From Anomaloglossus baeobatrachus (taxonomy: Eukaryota; Chordata; Amphibia; Anura; Aromobatidae): 64,000 nucleotides of DNA. The stretch spans positions 532,840,556 through 532,904,555 of the forward strand of contig NC_134356.1 in NCBI RefSeq assembly GCF_048569485.1, written 5' to 3'. The position numbers were made by a program, and so were the translations under genes. How positions within the stretch are numbered: position 1 is the first letter of the stretch; every line of letters starts with the position of its first letter. Shown piece by piece: positions 22,366 to 34,056 of this stretch. A model generated the notes under the pieces. The model was not told the origin of the DNA, ran no database searches, and saw nothing but the letters and a program-made list of their open reading frames with translations.

Positions 22366-23096
22366 TTAACCCCTTAACGACCGCAGGCCATACTGGTACA
22401 TCCTAAGAGGTCATACTGTAATCACCTGCAGCTGCAGCAAGCAGCGCACATGTCATCTGATTTGAACAGCTGACGTGTGTCTCTCAAAATGTGATATTGC
22501 AATTTAAATCTCCATTGCAGTAAATCTTCACTTACCCAGCCTCATCAGCGGTGCTGTGATGTGATCACTGTGAGCCGATGGTTGCCATGGCAGCCAGTTA
22601 CAAGAGATAAGTATTTCTGGTGATCACAGCTGTGATCAACAAAAATGCACAAGCGATCAGACTGCTGATTCTTATAATCCCCTAGGGGGACTAGTAGTGA
22701 AATTAAAAAAAAAAAAGTTTTAAGAAATGTAAAAAAAACTTAAGTTCAAATCATCCCCCCATTCACCTCATTGAAAATTAAAGGGTTAAAAAATATACAC
22801 ACATTTGGTATCGCAGAAATGCCCGATCTATCAAAATATAAAATCAATTAATCTGAGCCGTAAACAGCATAGCGGCAAAAAAATTCCAAATGCCAAAATT
22901 ACATTGTTTGGTCGCAATAAATTTTGTGCAAAATGCAATAACAGGTGATTAAAATGTAGCATATGCACAAAAATAGTATCATTAAAAACATCAGCTTGAA
23001 ACACAAAAAAATAAACTATCACTGAGTCATAGATCCCAAAAAATGAAAACACTACGAGTCACGGAAAAAGACCAAAAAACGGTGAAGGGATTAAAC
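22366..23096. mobile_element. MITE-like element with AACCCCTTAACGACCG ends
   Basis: Left TTAACCCCTTAACGACCGCA and right CGGTGAAGGGATTAAAC form imperfect inverted ends. The body is AT-rich with no coding region. Superfamily undetermined. Confidence 0.5.
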
Positions 23097-23293
23097 ACGC
23101 TTCTATATGTTGTATGTATACCAACTCATGGTCTAGCTGATTTCTTTGGTTTTTCTCTTAGTTTAGATAGAAAAAATGGTGACAGATACCATTTAATCTG
23201 GGCTAGACATCAATTTTGGATAGTGGCTTGTGATTTACAGAGTAGTTGATACACTTAGTTATTTTCTTGGTAAATGAACAGGCGTGGAGACAT

Positions 23294-23717
23294 TAAAAGG
23301 AATCTGTCACCAGGATTTTACTATTTGAAAGCAGCATAATGTAGGAAAAGAGACTTTGATTCCAACAATGGATCACTTTGTTTACTGGGTGCAACAGTTG
23401 TGACACAATCAGTATTTTTATATGTAACATGTAGCAGAGCGCAGAAACCTAACCCCACCCACACCCCTGATTAGCAGCTTTCTGTGAACCCTGTATATTG
23501 ACAGTATGGTGCTAATTACTGCTGGGGGCGAGGCAGGACTAGGATGCACGTGGGCAGCTAGTCCAGCAGTGCTGATCTCCTGCTGATAAAACACTCATTG
23601 CATAGAAACAACAGTGCACAGCATAATAAGTGACATATCCCTGAAATCAGTGTTTCAGTCTCTACCTCATGCTGCCCTCAGATTACAGAGCAAAAGCTAA
23701 CTGACAGATTCCCTTTA
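23294..23717. mobile_element. MITE of the AAAGGGAATCTGTCACCAGG family
   Basis: Left TAAAAGGAATCTGTCACCAG and right CTGACAGATTCCCTTTAAA. Same terminal family as 37248-37497, 43836-44216 and probably 36113-36447. Non-coding. Confidence 0.6.
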
Positions 23718-24769
23718 AATAGAAAATTTAGTTTAATTACAACTAAATGTTTAAGGCTTTGTGCTCCGTCACAAAATGTTTCTTGTTGTAATAGTGATAA
23801 ATGAAACAACACTGTGAATAGTGTTCATTAAAAATATTCTATTTGGTTCACCACTCACTAACATACCAAGGGATCAGGCTACACATGGCTTTTACTATGG
23901 AGACATACATCTACTGTATATAGAAGCTATCATATACAAATGGTATGGAATTTTGAATAAAGAATTTTGGCAAAGTTGATTATTTTTTTTTTAAGATATC
24001 ACTGTCAAAAATGGTTTCAAATGTGGATGTAACTTTAACAAGTCTCCAGTCCAAACAGCAACAGCAGTCAATCCCAACTGCACGGGGCTGTCCTTGTCCA
24101 TCTCCTGTTGTTCGGCCTCCAGTAGTGGATGAATCCCACAGTATCTGCCAGATCCCTTTTATTCCTTCCCATGTTTTTCAGAAGATTGTCCAATGGAAAT
24201 AAACAGCAAGTCAATGTGACAAAAAGCAGTAGCAAGACTTTGAAGAAATTGCCAGACTGTGCTGACACTACACTAGTATGTGAAGCAGGATAGGTCTCTT
24301 TTTTTGGTAGTTATCTCTTAACTTCAGACTTTAATTAATTTGTCCCCCACTACCTTCTAATATACCAAATGTAAGAGATCAGATTATATGTGCTTTATTT
24401 TTTATTTCTGCTGCTGTATATTTCATGTCAGGCAGTCTCTGAAAGGGCAAAGTTGATATTAATGAAGAATAGAGAAATGCCCTTTTTGCTGAGTGACAAC
24501 CTTGGCTTTCTGCTGTAGAGCACTTGGTACATGTACTGAGAATTCTCTGACATTTTTACCCACTATTTTAAATACTAACGACTGGCAAAACTATTCTGTG
24601 CCAGATAAACTGCTAGCACAGCTCAGTAATTGCAGTCCTGAAGGACACCCTGGAATCCAGGGGACCAGCCAAAGGGTTATTGTTCCAAGCCCCACTCCAC
24701 CAATTCAGTGTTCTCCTCATTTTGTGTAACATCTAATGGCATCTCCTGAATGTTCAGCGCTGATTTAAT
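23718..24769. other. Upstream flank of RLBP1, no gene recognised
   Basis: No coding signal that could be supported. The open frames near 24011 and 24493 have no domain and no splice context. Confidence 0.45.
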
Positions 24770-24849
24770 TAATAAGCCTGACTGAGTACTGCCTTGTGAC
24801 GCCTAATCCCAACCCGGTGACTATACAAGCTTTGGGCTGGCGTCCTCTG
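24770..24849 (+). promoter_or_regulatory. Putative RLBP1 proximal promoter with CRX/OTX-type sites
   Basis: CTAATCCC at 24803-24810 is a strong CRX/OTX (K50 homeodomain) motif. TTAATTAA near 24767 is a paired-like homeodomain site. ACTATACAAG near 24820 could act as a weak TATA. A second TAATC in complement (GATTA) lies at 24863-24867. Mammalian RLBP1 promoters are known to use photoreceptor-type homeodomain sites. The placement depends on the exon 1 guess below. Confidence 0.4.
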
Positions 24850-24962
24850 AGCAGAAAAGTTGTGATTACAATCCATGCATCCCAGACATACTTTGCAGTT
24901 TTGAACTTTTCCAGATTTCAAACACTGACTTACTTTACCGTCTTACTGACGTCTGTTCACCG
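24850..24962 (+). other. RLBP1: Putative non-coding exon 1 of RLBP1
   Basis: A stretch ending TGTTCACCG directly before a good donor GTGAGTAT (24963 on), 2.7 kb upstream of the acceptor of the start-codon exon. A leading non-coding exon fits the known structure of RLBP1 genes. The transcription start is not determined; 24850 is only about 25 bases past the weak TATA. No transcript data are available here. Confidence 0.35.
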
Positions 24963-25715
24963 GTGAGTATGAGTGTGATATATTGACTCCGGTAAGTGTG
25001 CTCCTGTTATTTCACTTTTTTTAGATTGCACTTTATCAAGGGTAATAATGATACATGGCAGAACAGGAGGCAGAGGCTTTTCTGCCGGAAGATAAGGCGC
25101 TGATCAGTCAGGATTATAAGTGGAACTTGGGTTCTGCTGAATCAGGTAGCCTGGGCATTGCTTTTATATATATACTGTGTATATATATCACTATATCCGT
25201 CATTATCTTTGTGGTTTTCCATGCCGTCTGGAGTTCTAGTGTGGATGATTGTCATAGCGTCATACTCACTTAGTGTCTTTGCAACCTTTGTAAGACAGCT
25301 GTAGTTTCATCACTAGTGGGATCAGTATAGGTTATATAGAGTCTGATGTATGTGGAGTATTTGGAGTGTTTTTACTGTAATCAATAGCTACTTAAGGTGC
25401 AACTTATTCCTCACTATGGGGTGGAGGGACACTGTCTGGGACCCCACATGTGCCTCATAAACCTTAAGGTATAGTTGCACTAACCATTATTATTTCTGTA
25501 TTGCTGTTCCTGTGGGTTGCTGTATGAGCATTTATCTGTCAAGAGGTAGTACTTTATTTATTGTACTCTAGTTACTACACCTTATCCTCCATATTGCACT
25601 TTATATGCTCTTATGTCCCACAACATCCAGGCTATACACAGTGTCCCTCTCGGGAGTTTTCTTGTTTGATCATTCTGTTTTTTTAATTGTTGTCAATAAA
25701 GATTTAATATTTGAA
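24963..25715. other. Putative RLBP1 intron 1, repeat-poor part
   Basis: Contains a 72-codon frame at 25055-25273 (MAEQEAEAFLPEDKALISQD) with a hydrophobic segment. It matches no family I know and is unlikely to be a gene. Nothing else seen. Confidence 0.4.
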
Positions 25716-25721
25716 TAATTA

Positions 25722-26062
25722 TTAGTGATGAGCGAGTGTGCTCGCAACTGCTCAATACCCGATCGAGTAACAGGGCATTCAAGACACTCGGTGCTCGATG
25801 GATTATAGTGTGGGTGCTCAATATGCTCGATGTCCCAGCCGGCGTATTCTCTCTTTCTGGGAGTCCCTAACTGGAAGATCCCTAACTGGAAGACCGGTGG
25901 GAGAGCGAGAGAGAGATCTCGTCCCTGGCCTTCCTGTTAGGGAGTTTTGGAAAAATGCTTGAGTTTGCCATTTACTTCCATTATGCTCCTTATTTGAATC
26001 AAATCCGACCTGCTCAATTCGAGTACCGAGCACTTGTGCATTTTAGTGTTCGCTTATCACTA
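25722..26062. mobile_element. MITE with TAGTGATGAGCGAGTGTGCT ends
   Basis: Left TTAGTGATGAGCGAGTGTGC and right AGTGTTCGCTTATCACTAAT are imperfect inverted ends, with CTCGGTGCTCGA-type palindromic blocks inside. About 340 bp, non-coding. Confidence 0.6.
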
Positions 26063-26208
26063 ATCATTAATAATTATATGAATCTCTTGTTCACTGGTGT
26101 GATGAAAAATATATATCATCTGGTTTTGGTGTATCTCTTATGCATGTGTCATGCACTTTTTTCGAAGTATTTTATATTCTAAAGACTAACGCCTGTATAA
26201 AGACCTTA

Positions 26209-26714
26209 GGGTGCTTTCACACATCCGGATTTTTGCTCTGCGGCACAATACGGCATTCTGCAGAAAAACCGCAACCGGCTTTTATAACGCCGGTTGCGTT
26301 TTTTTTTGCATAGACTTACATTAGTGCCGTATTGTGCCGCAGGGGCTTGCGTTCGGTCCGGTTTTGGCCGCATGCGGCAGATTTAGCCGATGCGGCGGCC
26401 AGATCGAACGTCCCCTGCAACGTTTTTTGCTCCGGCAAAAAACACTGCATTGCGCCGCATCCGGCCGCTGCGGCGCATTTTTCAATGCATACCTATGGAG
26501 GCCGGATGCGGCGCGATGCGGAAAAAACCGCATCCGGTCGCCGCATGCGGTTTTTTCCACTGCGCATGCTCAGTAGCGTGCCGCAACCGGAAAAAAACGG
26601 ACGGGCCGCATGTAAAAACTTATGCAGAGGATGCGGTGTTTTCGCCGCATCCGTTGCATAGTTTTCACAGCCGGATTGAGCCGCAGGGCTCAAACCGGAT
26701 GTGTGAAAGTAGCC
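26209..26714. mobile_element. Harbinger-like MITE (CACACATCCGG ends), RLBP1 intron 1
   Basis: Left GGGTGCTTTCACACATCCGG and right CCGGATGTGTGAAAGTAGCC, flanked by TTA (26206-26208) and TGA (26715-26717). Rich in GCCGCATCCGG-type palindromes. Both-strand open frames inside are products of this composition. Confidence 0.7.
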
Positions 26715-26717
26715 TGA

Positions 26718-27633
26718 ATGTTTGGCAGACTTTGTACTCCAGGTGTATGATATAGCAGCATTATGAAGCTACATTGAGCCCACATGGCATGGGATATATG
26801 GATGAGGTCAGCACTGAAAAACGGAGAATGGGTTACGATATAAGCTCTGAAATGATCAAGAAAAAGAATGAATGTACAGTAGTACCTCTGACATTTTAAG
26901 GACTTTTATTTAGCCCTGAACTTTTTATATTGGTTAAGATATGCAGCTACATATTTCCCTGCAGATATGTAACACTGTAAAAAAGACAATCGGATATTTT
27001 CCTTTGATGAGCCTAATATTTTCTGTATGTGTTGAGAAACATGGAATATATTGGTGCATTATAAGTGCATAAATATTGTCATCTTACCTGCCCTATGTGT
27101 CTCCCTGTAACAGTGCTGAAGACTGACAACTGATGATCTTTGGCGGTAATCTAATGAGCAGTTGTCACTTCTTTATTTGCTATATTTATATAAATAGGTG
27201 AGGTAGTAGAATCCTTACTGGTGCGTTCCACCGAAATTGTCATGGGGCACTGGGCCCCAAAACGTAATCCTAATTCTGCATGACCCATGCTTGCTGACTG
27301 CATCCGTATATAAATGCTGATTACATGCAATATACTGGCTTTTTCTAGACTATCCTGCCAAGCATAATAGCCAATATGAGGTTATTATGTATTTGTGCTA
27401 TTTAGTGAATCTATCTTGATGATTTCCAGGTTTCAGCAATAATTATGGGGAAAAGTTCTATATTGTCTTTAACCAAGTCATAAAGACTCAGCTGATATTT
27501 GGAGTTCCACAATATCCACAGATCTCCATCCTTTAATACTATTAAAACTATATTAATTTACTAAAATTAAGACTCAGGCATCTTCACTGTTAACAAGTTT
27601 CTATACCTTTTCTTCCTTTAATTATTTCCCCAG
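26718..27633. other. RLBP1 intron 1, no feature
   Basis: AT-rich intronic sequence ending in a good polypyrimidine tract (TTTTCTTCCTTTAATTATTT) and CCCCAG at 27628-27633. Confidence 0.5.
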
Positions 27634-27673
27634 CTTCTTGCGTGGACATAGAAGAAGTGAAATGTCAGACATT
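27634..27673 (+). CDS. RLBP1: RLBP1 start-codon exon (28 nt of 5' UTR, then codons 1-4)
   Basis: RLBP1 encodes CRALBP, a cytosolic carrier of 11-cis-retinal and 11-cis-retinol in retinal pigment epithelium and Muller glia. The exon follows a strong acceptor (AG at 27632-27633). The ATG is at 27662-27664, and the exon ends at the donor GTAAGTAT (27674 on) after four codons, M-S-D-I, in phase 0. Spliced to the next exon it gives [19 protein letters not shown], which lines up without gaps with my memory of the human N-terminus (MSEGVGTFRMVPEEEQELR). This agreement, rather than the four codons alone, decides the start. No signal peptide is expected or seen. Confidence 0.85.
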
Positions 27674-27797
27674 GTAAGTATCACCTTGTACTTGGTAAAT
27701 TGAGTCAGATCGTTTTTACCATTTATAACTTTTTTGTGGCTAAACAAATATCTGTTGGGTTGTAAAAATGGCTTCCCATGTTATTTGGGTAGGTTAT

Positions 27798-28041
27798 AGC
27801 TAGGGATGATCGAATACCTTAAATATTCGGCTTCGTGAATATTTGCCGAATAGGTCGCTGCTATTCAACTATTCGCGAATATTTGATGCAAAATGTAAGT
27901 CTATGGGAAACCTGAATAACAACTATTCGTAACTATTCGGGCTTCCCATAGACTTACATTGCGCATCGAATATTCGCATAGCGGCGACCTATTCGTCGAG
28001 ATTCGTGAAGCCAAATATTTGAGGTATTCAATCATCCCTAG
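27798..28041. mobile_element. Foldback MITE in RLBP1 intron 2
   Basis: CTAGGGATGATCGAATACCT at the left pairs with AGGTATTCAATCATCCCTAG at the right, with arms of about 110 bp containing repeated ATTCG/CGAAT. Near-complete hairpin, non-coding. Confidence 0.75.
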
Positions 28042-28161
28042 TGAGAGAGGCTAAATACATTTCCAGTTGGCACAGAGCTTTTATACAGATAGTAAGATTG
28101 TGTGGTAAGAAAAGCAATTAAGACCTAGGCGAGGAAGAAAGGATCATTGTAAAAAGACTAA

Positions 28162-28723
28162 AGGCCACTTTACACACAGCGACATCGCTAGCGATATTGC
28201 TGCCGATCGCCTGTGCCCCTGTCGTTTGTGCGTCACGGGCAAATCGCTGCCCGTGGCGCACAATATCGTTAGTCCTCGTCACACATACTTACCTGCCTAG
28301 CGACGTCGATGTGGCCGGCGAACTGCCTTCTTTCTAAGGGGGCGGTTCGTTCGGCGTCACAGCGGCGTCACTAAGCGGCCGCCCAATAGAAGCGGAGGGG
28401 CGGAGATGAGCGGGCCGAACATCCCACCCACCTCCGTTCCTTCCTCATTGCGGATGGCCGCAGGTAAGGTGATGTTCCTCGTTCCTGCGGTGTCACACGT
28501 AGTGATGTGTGCTGCCGCAGGAACGATGAACAACATGCGTCCTGCAACAGCAACGATAATCGGGAAAGGAACGACGCGTCAACGATCAACGATTAGGTAA
28601 GTAATTTTGATCGTTAATGGTCGTTCGTGCGTTTCACACGCAACGACGTCGCTAACGTGGCCGGATGTGCGTCACGAATTCCATGACCTCTCGTTAGCGA
28701 TGTTGTTGCGTGAAAAGCGGCCT
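28162..28723. mobile_element. Harbinger-type MITE family A, RLBP1 intron 2
   Basis: Ends AGGCCACTTTACACACAGCG and GTTGCGTGAAAAGCGGCCT, flanked by TAA (28159-28161, 28724-28726). 562 bp, same body blocks as 20040-20613. Confidence 0.8.
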
Positions 28724-28726
28724 TAA

Positions 28727-29377
28727 GGCTCATAATCTGATATTTTTCTTGATGGGAGCCTGCCAGCATCAAATGATTTGTTTAAACCAAGCAAAGGCGC
28801 TCAGTGCAGACTTGGCATGGTCATGCAGTTCAGTGCACCTTCCTAAATACTTGATTTCCATCTATCTCTGTCCCCTCTTCCCTGACTGTCAGTTCTAGCT
28901 TTTCAGGAGCCCGAAAATGGTGGCGATAGATGGAAAAAAATAAATGGGAAAGTGCACTGAACTGCTTGTCTGTGTGTGTCCAACGACTATCTGTGCTTGG
29001 TTTGAACAGTCACTGCATTGTGGAATCTCTAGTCTGCAGATTGCCTCTGCCCCTCGAAATAAATTATCAGCGCTGTGCATGCGATGCCAACTAGCCGTGA
29101 ACGTGCTTGTCAGGACCCAGTTGTCGGGATTGATGCACATCCCTGTGGTGGCACCAGGATCCATTGTACATTTATGGCATTTAATTTCAATATGCCATAA
29201 ATATTCCAGATGGGGCAACCACTGTGTATGGAGTATTTTTTTTCAATGAAAAGCAAGATAGCTGTCTCCCTAAACGAAAAGAAATCTATCTTCCTAATGC
29301 CACTAATTGGAGATATCAGAGTGCAATTTGCATAAGATGGAATTTAAAGTACCCTGGTGGGTGTTGGTCTGTTTTAG
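28727..29377. other. Rest of RLBP1 intron 2, with a small foldback
   Basis: GCAGTTCAGTGCACCTTCC near 28824 pairs with its complement near 28950-28965, and TTCCATCTATC near 28856 pairs with GATAGATGGAA near 28925, forming an imperfect hairpin of about 140 bp. No coding signal until the next exon. Confidence 0.5.
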
Positions 29378-29506
29378 ACAGGAACATATCGGATTGTTTC
29401 AGAAGAGGAGCAGTCACTCCGTGCCAAGCTAGAGCGTCTGACAACTAAAGACCATGGACCCGTGTTTGGCAAATGTAACAAGCTGCCAGAACACACAGTA
29501 CAGAAG
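29378..29506 (+). CDS. RLBP1: RLBP1 coding exon 2 (codons 5-47)
   Basis: 129 bp, 43 codons, phase 0 at both ends, between acceptor GTTTTAG (AG 29376-29377) and donor GTAATG (29507 on). It encodes [20 protein letters not shown], then [20 protein letters not shown] and VQK. The [11 protein letters not shown] core is a hallmark of CRALBP and is not shared by general CRAL-TRIO proteins such as alpha-tocopherol transfer protein, so the paralogue call is firm. This segment is the N-terminal arm that precedes the CRAL-TRIO-N helices. The boundary after codon 47 agrees with the mammalian intron position as I recall it. Substitutions against human are conservative and no disruption is seen. Confidence 0.95.
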
Positions 29507-29533
29507 GTAATGATGAAATACTATACTCTAGAG

Positions 29534-30482
29534 CAGGGGTGTCAAACTCAAGACCCGTAGGCCAAATCCGTTCCACTACATCATTTCATGTGGCTCATGA
29601 CATCAAGACACAGAACAATCGGCTGTGCACTTTGCCTGTACAGAGAGCCACACCTTCTGTATTCACTGCTTGTGAGCTTCTTTTAAAGAGCAGTGTGGAG
29701 GTGTGCTCCTAAACTCAAAATCCAAGATGGCACGCACCCCATGTGCAGGCGCCACCCTCTCTACTACATACTGGCTGTATGCTACTTTGACACAGCCAGT
29801 GCTTAGCAGAGGGGCAGAGCAAGCAAAAGGGAGCTGACACCATCTTGGAACCTGAGCAGACTATCTTGGACTCTGAGGTCCGGGACAGTGCCCTTAGCCC
29901 TACAACCCTACAACCCAGGGACAACTCTTGGATTGCCCTACAACCCTAGCCCTAGTACTCAGGGTCAACTGTGGTATAGTCCTACTCCCCAAGAACAGCT
30001 GTCATATAGCCTTACTAACCAGGGGCAACTCTCTTATAGTCCAACTACCCAGAGACAGCTGTCGTATAGCCCTACTACCCAGGAACAGCTCTCGTATAAC
30101 CCTACTACCCAGGGACAGCTGTCATATAGCCCTACTACTCAGGCACAGCTCTTGTATAACCCTACTATCCAGGGACTGCTCTTGTATAGCCCTACTACCT
30201 AGGGACAGCTTTCATGTAGCCCTTCTACCCAGGGACAGCTGTCACATAGCCCTACTACTCAGGCACTGCTCTGGTATAACCCTACTACCCAGGGACAGCT
30301 GTTGTATAACCCTACTACCCAGGGACAGCTCTTATATAGTCCTTGACCAGTCTGTGCATTGCAGTCCATGCTCATGCTGTATTGCATGGAGACCTGCATG
30401 AGCCCTTACAATTATAAGCAGCCCTTTGACAGCAACAATAGTTCTCATTTAGCCCTCGGTGAAAATGAGTTTGACTTCTCTA
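29534..30482. mobile_element. hAT-type non-autonomous element with internal minisatellite, RLBP1 intron 3
   Basis: Left CAGGGGTGTCAAACTCAAGA and right GAAAATGAGTTTGACTTCTC are typical hAT ends. The 8-bp flanks CTCTAGAG (29526-29533) and CTCTAGGG (30483-30490) differ at one base. The interior is mostly a 30-bp tandem repeat; no transposase. Confidence 0.75.
29896..30345. repeat. 30-bp minisatellite inside the hAT element
   Basis: About 15 units with core CCCTACTACCCAGGGACAGC. The unit length is a multiple of three, so frames stay open (decapeptide YSPTTQGQLS) and give spurious ORFs at 29888 and 29928. These are not genes. Confidence 0.85.
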
Positions 30483-30490
30483 CTCTAGGG

Positions 30491-30877
30491 AGCTGTTAAA
30501 CACTGACTCTCTGTTTGTACTACAATACTTTCTGCTTTCCAGTTACAGCACCATGATCCATAGGTTGCCCCTGATATTCTTGTTAGAAGGAATATGAGAG
30601 GAGGAATTTCTTTATAAAACTGTATAGGTGCTGTGTGGCTCCTGCATTAGCTTGACAGGTCAGTCCATTCTCTGTCATCTGCTTCCCCTCTCACAGATTT
30701 TGAGCACCGACACTGATGCTCATGTGAGATATCGGCAAGAGGCAGCAGATGGCAGCAAATGACAAAGGTGGACTAAGCTGCCAATGAAACGTCGGACCCA
30801 GGTACCGAATAGAGAATAAATACTGAGAGCTGGAGAGATGGAAGTGATTTTCTATGACCATGAACACTTAGTGCTAA
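30491..30877. other. RLBP1 intron 3, no feature
   Basis: No supported feature between the hAT and Helitron insertions. Confidence 0.45.
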
Positions 30878-31822
30878 TCTAATATATAAAGCTGAATGTG
30901 TGTATGTGTGTGTGTATGTATGTGTGTATGTCCGGGATTGGCATCTGCACCGTCGCAGCTACAGCCACAAAATTTTGCACACTTACACGTCTGGACCCAG
31001 AGAGCGTCATAGGCTATGTTTTGAGGGGAAATTTTAACCCCGCGCTTTACAGTTATTCGCCAAAAAACCTGCCTCCATTAAAGCGAATGGAGCTGGGAGC
31101 CACAGTGCAGCCAGAACTTCAGAAGAATGCGCAGCCACGCCCTTATATGGAATGTTGGTGTGTCACAATGCAGCCAGGGAAAGAGACAGACACAGACAGG
31201 GAAAGAGGCAGACACAGACAGGGTAAGAAACAGACATAGACAGGGTAAGAGACAGACACAAAGAGACAGACAAAGAGACAGACTGACAGGGAAAGAGACA
31301 GACACAGACAAAGAGAAAGAGACAGACACAGGGAAACAGACAGACATGGAAAGAAAGGGTAAGAGACAGACAGGGTAAGAGACAGACAAAGACAGGTAAA
31401 GAGACAAACAAAGAGACAGACACAGGGAAATAGAAAGAGGGAAAGAGACAGACAGGGAAAGAGAGGCAAAGAGACAGACAGGGAAAGAGAGTGAAGGAGA
31501 CAGACAGGGAAAGTGACATAGATAGACAGACAGGGAAAAAGATAGATAGACAGACAGGGAAAGAGATTGAGACAGACGGAGAAAGAGACAGAGACAGTCA
31601 GAGACAGACAGGGAAAGAGACAGACAGACAAAGAGATAGAGAGAGAGACAGAGAGATATATACAGAGGGGGAGACAGACAGAGAATGGGAGAGAAACAGA
31701 GAGACAGTTACTATCCCGGGCGTTAATACATTCTATTTATACATTCTATCCCGAGAATGTTAATACATTTTATTTTGTTAACAACAGTTATTAACCCGGG
31801 CGAAGCCGGGTAGTACAGCTAG
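30878..31822 (+). mobile_element. Non-autonomous Helitron, RLBP1 intron 3
   Basis: Begins TCTAATATATAAAGCTGAAT and ends CGAAGCCGGGTAGTACAGCTAG, with the typical hairpin CCCGG...CCGGG just before the CTAG end (31819-31822). It sits between A (30877) and T (31823), the Helitron AT target, with no duplication. The interior carries a GACAGACAGGGAAAGA minisatellite (31180-31700). No Rep/helicase gene. Confidence 0.85.
31180..31700. repeat. Helitron-internal minisatellite
   Basis: Irregular tandem units around GGGAAAGAGACAGACA. The same unit, in complement, fills the Helitrons at 38740-40230 and 40232-43384. The arrays generate long spurious frames on both strands. Confidence 0.85.
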
Positions 31823-33196
31823 TTTGTATATAACTTCAATGGTGGATTTCTCAGCTATGGCAGGGCAAATTTCTGGAATAATTGTATCAATTTACTAAGG
31901 ATAACATACAGCCATATCTTTACTAGGTAAACCAATAAGAGAAGAGACTTGCAACACTTCTCTAGAAGTGAAAGGAAAGGACAATGATCCTGACTTAGTG
32001 AAAGGAAAAAAACTCAGCAGCTAAGAAGTCAGATGGGAGAAGTTCTTGCTGCCAATAATATATTTGATATTGACCAGGCAAGGAAGAAAGACCGATAACG
32101 TCCAATGTTTTGACTGACAATGGTCTGTTCCATGGACATCTATAGTGTATGTAAACCCGATATAGGTACATATTAGATCACATATAATGTGGTAGATATT
32201 ATATACAAGATTACACAAAAAAAAGAGAAGGGTAGGGGATAAAGTGAAGGAAGGGAAGGGAGGAAAGAGGGGGTGAGAAAGACGGGAACATATCAATGTA
32301 TGGTGTTACATAGAGTATATAGCATTATAGTTAACTATAACTACTGAAAATGAAGTACAGGATCTACAAAGTCAGCTTAAAGGGATGGTCCGAAGGCCAA
32401 AAATTGTTTAATCTAAATCCCTATCTATTTAGTGCCGTAAACTAAACTAATTTCTAATCTACTTGCCTTAAAGAATCCCTACGGTTCCCTAAGTACACTA
32501 TCTAACTGTTATTGAATTTATTCCCTGCTTACTGTGTGATGATGATGCTTCATTTGAGACTCCCAGTGCATTCTGGGATACTCAAATGAAGCATCATTAG
32601 GGGGCAGAGGCTGCGGTCACTGCCACAGCCTCTGTCCCCTTCCTGAAACAAAGCTTCATTAGTGACGCTTATTTCAAGGGCTGGCCTGATCCCTGCTCTG
32701 TCCATGTGCGCTGTCCTTATGCGATGTGCAAAATGACTGCGCGCTCTGGGTTGCCGACTCAGATCAGTACTATCAAGCCGGCAACAGAGCAGAGCACACT
32801 GCCTGTGCACATGTGCACATTGTCAGAGGATATCTGTTGTTCAGCAGACACTAGCACCACCCCCGCAATTTACATCAATTGCAGAGGTGGTGCTGGTCTC
32901 ACCACCTCACCTGGTCTCACCTGGAACACCAGGCATCCCCTGACAACATGCACAGATGGTCACTACCTGCGTGTTCATATAAGCAGAGACCTCTCAGTCA
33001 AGGTGAGTGGGCAGGATATCATCTGGGACCCACCTATACGACTAGTGCATTGTTCGGCTATTAAAAGTATGTTTTTCTCTGAAACGCTGCAGCGTTTCAA
33101 ATTGAAATATTGAAATATTGCTGGTTGCAATCAAACACCCAGTGGCTGGTACATGCTGCTCACTGTTTGAGTAGCATGGATCTGCTAACAGGTTCC
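31823..33196. other. RLBP1 intron 3, unassigned, one hairpin
   Basis: GATGATGCTTCATTTGAGA at about 32539 pairs with CTCAAATGAAGCATCAT at about 32580, a 17-bp stem around a short spacer. The 135-codon frame at 32706-33113 has no recognisable domain. Ends near AACAGGTTCCTTTTAAG (33190), possibly a MITE end of the AAAGGGAA family. Confidence 0.4.
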
Positions 33197-33726
33197 TTTT
33201 AAGTCCTCTGTGATTCCCAAAGCACTTAATGCCTTATTTACATATAAATGAAAACATTAATTACTCAGGAATGCAGCAATAAATAGAAGATGTAAAGATG
33301 TTGATTTTACATTTCAAAGACCTGAAGTCCTATGTGCAGTTTACAGACATATTCCTTTTAAATGGGTTGCCTGCTATAGACAGTGCTTATTAGTTAGTTG
33401 CAATCTTTGAGGGAATTCAGCACAGTGTTTAATTTGATTACAGCACCACTGCAGAGGACATGATGCAGCATATGGTAACCATTGAAAAAGTAGGTTGTCC
33501 ATGCATGGAATTGCCAGATCCTCCAGATTGGAAAATGCTTTCAAGACTGGGGCTACATGGTGACTTTGGCCATAATGCAGGCCGTGTGGCCAAAGATCAC
33601 TGTATGCCTCTATCCCATTGCACCAAAATTCAACTGAATGCTGTCACTTTGTGACTTGTAGGGTACAACTAACTCTCCAAAATTGTGAACCTGTATCACA
33701 GCCAAAGTTGCTATGTATACCCATCC
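33197..33726. other. RLBP1 intron 3, no feature
   Basis: No repeat boundary or coding signal recognised. Confidence 0.4.
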
Positions 33727-33729
33727 TTA

Positions 33730-34056
33730 GGGTACGCTCACACGAGCGTAAGACTCGGACGAGTGCAATGCGAGAAAATCTGGCATTTCACTCGAACCAA
33801 TGTTATTCAATGAGGGAGAGCGGATGATCAGCTTTTTTCTTATCCAGATTGTGGATGAGAAAAAGTCGTAGCATGATAATCGCATCAGCTGACAATGGAG
33901 GAGATGGGGAAATTAATCCCTCCTTCTCCTCCACAGCTCCCGGCCCCTCCTCCGCAGCTATGACCAGATTGCAGGATCAGATTACAGTTGCATGACACTC
34001 GGCTCAAGCTGGCAGCACAGTGCTATCGAATGCCATACCATCATGTGAATCCAGCC
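33730..34056. mobile_element. Probable MITE (GGGTACGCTCACACGAGCG end)
   Basis: Left GGGTACGCTCACACGAGCGT after TTA (33727-33729). The right end ATGTGAATCCAGCC is only a weak inverted match. The body AGACTCGGACGAGTGCAATG is a block I associate with frog repeats. Boundaries are uncertain. Confidence 0.45.

Noticed and set aside
25055-25273. 72-codon frame MAEQEAEAFLPEDKALISQD with a hydrophobic segment, considered as an extra RLBP1 or small membrane-protein exon
   Set aside because: No match to a known family, and the segment ends in low-complexity ATATATAT-coded residues. The reading RLBP1 N-terminus is complete without it.
26321-26755. Overlapping 66-121 codon frames on both strands
   Set aside because: They fall inside a GCCGCATCCGG-rich MITE whose base composition suppresses stops.
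29888-30401. YSPTTQGQLS repeat frame resembling a glutamine-rich or RNA polymerase CTD-like protein
   Set aside because: The 30-bp unit keeps all frames open; it lies inside a hAT element within an RLBP1 intron.
32706-33113. 135-codon frame in RLBP1 intron 3
   Set aside because: No domain, no homology I can name, and it lies in intronic sequence with repeat-like hairpins.
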